From the NCBI GenBank assembly GCA_023424965.1, contig JAFADI010000165.1, forward strand, positions 1 to 12,216: a stretch of 12,216 bases of DNA. Direction: 5' to 3'. Shown here piece after piece: positions 11,254 to 12,216 of the stretch; position 1 is the first letter of the stretch, and each line of letters starts with the position of its first letter. Source of the stretch: Bacillota bacterium (GTDB taxonomy: Bacteria > Bacillota > Clostridia > Acetivibrionales > JAFADI01). The position numbers and the translations under genes were made by a program. The notes below the pieces were generated by a model. That model had not been told where the DNA came from. It did not search any database and saw nothing but the letters and a program-made list of their open reading frames with translations.

Positions 11254-12216
11254 GTGGAAAAAAGAAAAGGTTTTGATTGTGGCTGGGACGAAGACTGGGA
11301 TAAGTGCTGCAGCCATGAAGAGGATCATAAAAAGGATCACAAGAAGGATCACAAAGAGGATCACAAGAAGGATTCATGCAAATCCAAAAGTCATACAGAA
11401 AACAAGCTGGAAATCGAAGCTAAAAGCAAATCGGAGAGCGAAGCTGAAAGTGAAAGCATCAGCAGTTCCTCAAGCAATAATAATATCAATATAAATGTGA
11501 GCGGAGGAACTGGAGGGGTAACAGGAGCTACAGGACCTACCGGACCCACCGGCCCAACAGGAGCAGGGACCGGAGCCACCGGGCCTACCGGACCTACCGG
11601 ACCTACCGGGCCTACCGGACCCACCGGCCCAACGGGACCCACCGGGGCCACTGGAACCGGAGCCACAGGAGCCACAGGAGCTACAGGAGCCACGGGAGCC
11701 ACAGGAGCTACAGGTGATACGGGAGCTACAGGAGCCACAGGAGCTACAGGAGCTACAGGAGCTACAGGGGCTACAGGAGCCACAGGAGCCACAGGAGCCA
11801 CAGGTGCTACAGGTGACACCGGAGCTACAGGAGCCACGGGAGCCACAGGGCCCACAGGAGTAATTGGTGCAGGGGCAACGCTCTTTTTCGTTAGTGGGCC
11901 TACGGGTACTGCCGCAGTTGCATTAGGAGAGACGCTGACCTTTGCTACGGATACCCTTGATATACTGGTTACACCAGGTTCTGCCATTGTAACCATAAAT
12001 ACAATAGGATCACCTACCGGAGCGACGGGAGCGACGGGAGCTACAGGGGCCACAGGAGTCACAGGAGCTACAGGGGCCACAGGAGTCACAGGAGCTACAG
12101 GAGCTACAGGAGCTACAGGAGCCACGGGAGCCACAGGAGCTACGGGAGCCACAGGTGATACGGGAGCCACAGGAGCTACAGGAGCAACTGGAGCGACAGG
12201 AGCAACAGGAGCGACA
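11254..12216 (+). CDS. Long collagen-like (Gly-X-Thr) probable exosporium protein, 3' partial
   Basis: The frame is open for 321 codons to the window edge. GTG 11254 is the only plausible start after an in-frame TGA at 11224; GAGGG (11242-11246) lies 7 nt before it. Residues 1-42 contain GFDCGWDEDWDKCC and four xxDH units (22-40) rich in Lys, Asp and His. A Lys/Glu/Ser stretch follows, then a serine run ending NNNININV (75-82), shared with the BclB-like protein. The first collagen-like block (11515-11865) is GAT and GPT triplets with two short register breaks (GAGT, GT) and occasional GDT. A 51-residue non-collagen module (11866-12018, LFFVSGPTGTAAVALGETLT onward) interrupts it. A second block of at least 22 triplets (12019-12216) continues off the edge. 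There is no signal peptide. The C-terminal domain is not visible. Threonines are probable O-glycosylation sites; the adjacent glycosyltransferase fits. Confidence 0.88.
   Translation, partial: MEKRKGFDCGWDEDWDKCCSHEEDHKKDHKKDHKEDHKKDSCKSKSHTENKLEIEAKSKSESEAESESISSSSSNNNININVSGGTGGVTGATGPTGPTGPTGAGTGATGPTGPTGPTGPTGPTGPTGPTGATGTGATGATGATGATGATGATGDTGATGATGATGATGATGATGATGATGATGATGDTGATGATGATGPTGVIGAGATLFFVSGPTGTAAVALGETLTFATDTLDILVTPGSAIVTINTIGSPTGATGATGATGATGVTGATGATGVTGATGATGATGATGATGATGATGDTGATGATGATGATGATGAT
11317..11373 (+). repeat. 12-bp tandem repeat encoding xxDH units
   Basis: Around AAGGATCACAAG, a 12-bp unit repeats about four times with few changes, encoding EEDH, KKDH, KKDH, KEDH and a final KKD. 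The spaced histidines and aspartates could bind metal or carry charge. It sits in the N-terminal region of the long collagen-like protein. Confidence 0.75.
11515..12216 (+). repeat. 9-bp tandem repeats encoding Gly-X-Thr collagen triplets
   Basis: The units are mostly GGAGCTACA, GGAGCCACA, GGAGCCACG and GGACCTACC variants, always in frame with the GTG at 11254. A 27-bp higher-order unit encoding GAT-GAT-GVT occurs twice in tandem near 12037-12090. The non-repetitive stretch 11866-12018 interrupts the array. Such arrays expand and contract by slippage or recombination, so length probably varies between strains. Confidence 0.9.

Noticed and set aside
11207..11494. 95-codon ATG frame rich in Arg/Ile/Lys overlapping the start of the long collagen-like gene
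   Set aside because: It is a +1/+2 shadow of the xxDH repeat (its RIT/KRI periodicity mirrors the 12-bp unit), ends abruptly, and has no good ribosome site; the GTG frame has one and leads into collagen repeats.
11391..12170. 259-codon minus-strand frame of Ala-Pro-Val repeats
   Set aside because: This is the exact antisense image of GGAGCTACA-type collagen repeats; long antisense frames are expected from such DNA.
11515..12216. Regular short repeats as a CRISPR or satellite array
   Set aside because: The units are 9 bp, in frame and translate to Gly-X-Thr collagen triplets; there are no spacers.

Overview
The window looks like chromosomal DNA from an endospore-forming clostridial Firmicute. 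Pointers are Gly-Ala-Thr collagen-like proteins, one ending in a BclB-type exosporium domain, strong AGGAGG-type ribosome binding sites with some GTG and TTG starts, a yybP-ykoY manganese riboswitch, and a multi-receiver kinase/CheR/diguanylate cyclase set. I cannot name the genus. No phage structural, integrase or transposase genes are visible, so this is not an obvious prophage or transposon.

Layout. (1) Bases 1-3048, plus strand: a signalling operon. It holds the C-terminal part of a protein with three receiver domains (probably a hybrid histidine kinase cut by the window edge), then a CheR methyltransferase overlapping it by 4 bp, then a receiver-GGDEF diguanylate cyclase starting at TTG. 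(2) Bases 3081-4019, plus strand: a consensus-like promoter, a manganese riboswitch, an overlapping terminator and a GDT1/TMEM165-family manganese exporter. (3) Bases 4050-6181, minus strand: a lysis-like cassette, with a bifunctional amidase/glucosaminidase lacking a signal peptide between two paralogous holin-like membrane proteins. (4) Bases 6447-7580, plus strand: a Cys/His-rich protein of unknown function, a terminator, then a small protein of the DUF3343 (Se/S carrier-like) type. A bidirectional terminator separates this from region 5. (5) Bases 7685-12216: a probable spore-surface glycoprotein locus. It has a dTDP-glucose 4,6-dehydratase-type enzyme (minus), a short collagen-like protein with a BclB-type C-terminal domain, a family 2 glycosyltransferase with TPR-like repeats, and a long collagen-like protein that runs off the right edge.

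How the parts may work together. In region 5, the dehydratase could supply a deoxy-sugar nucleotide and the glycosyltransferase could attach or extend sugars on the threonine-rich collagen repeats; this is inferred from proximity. Both collagen-like genes have an upstream match to the sigma-K consensus with identical spacing (AACA, 16 nt, CATAnnnTA), which suggests late mother-cell expression and exosporium or coat assembly. The long collagen-like gene is open to the window edge and starts at GTG 11254; the ATG frame overlapping its beginning is a shadow. In region 2 the riboswitch P1 3' strand is also part of the terminator stem, so metal binding should permit transcription of the exporter.
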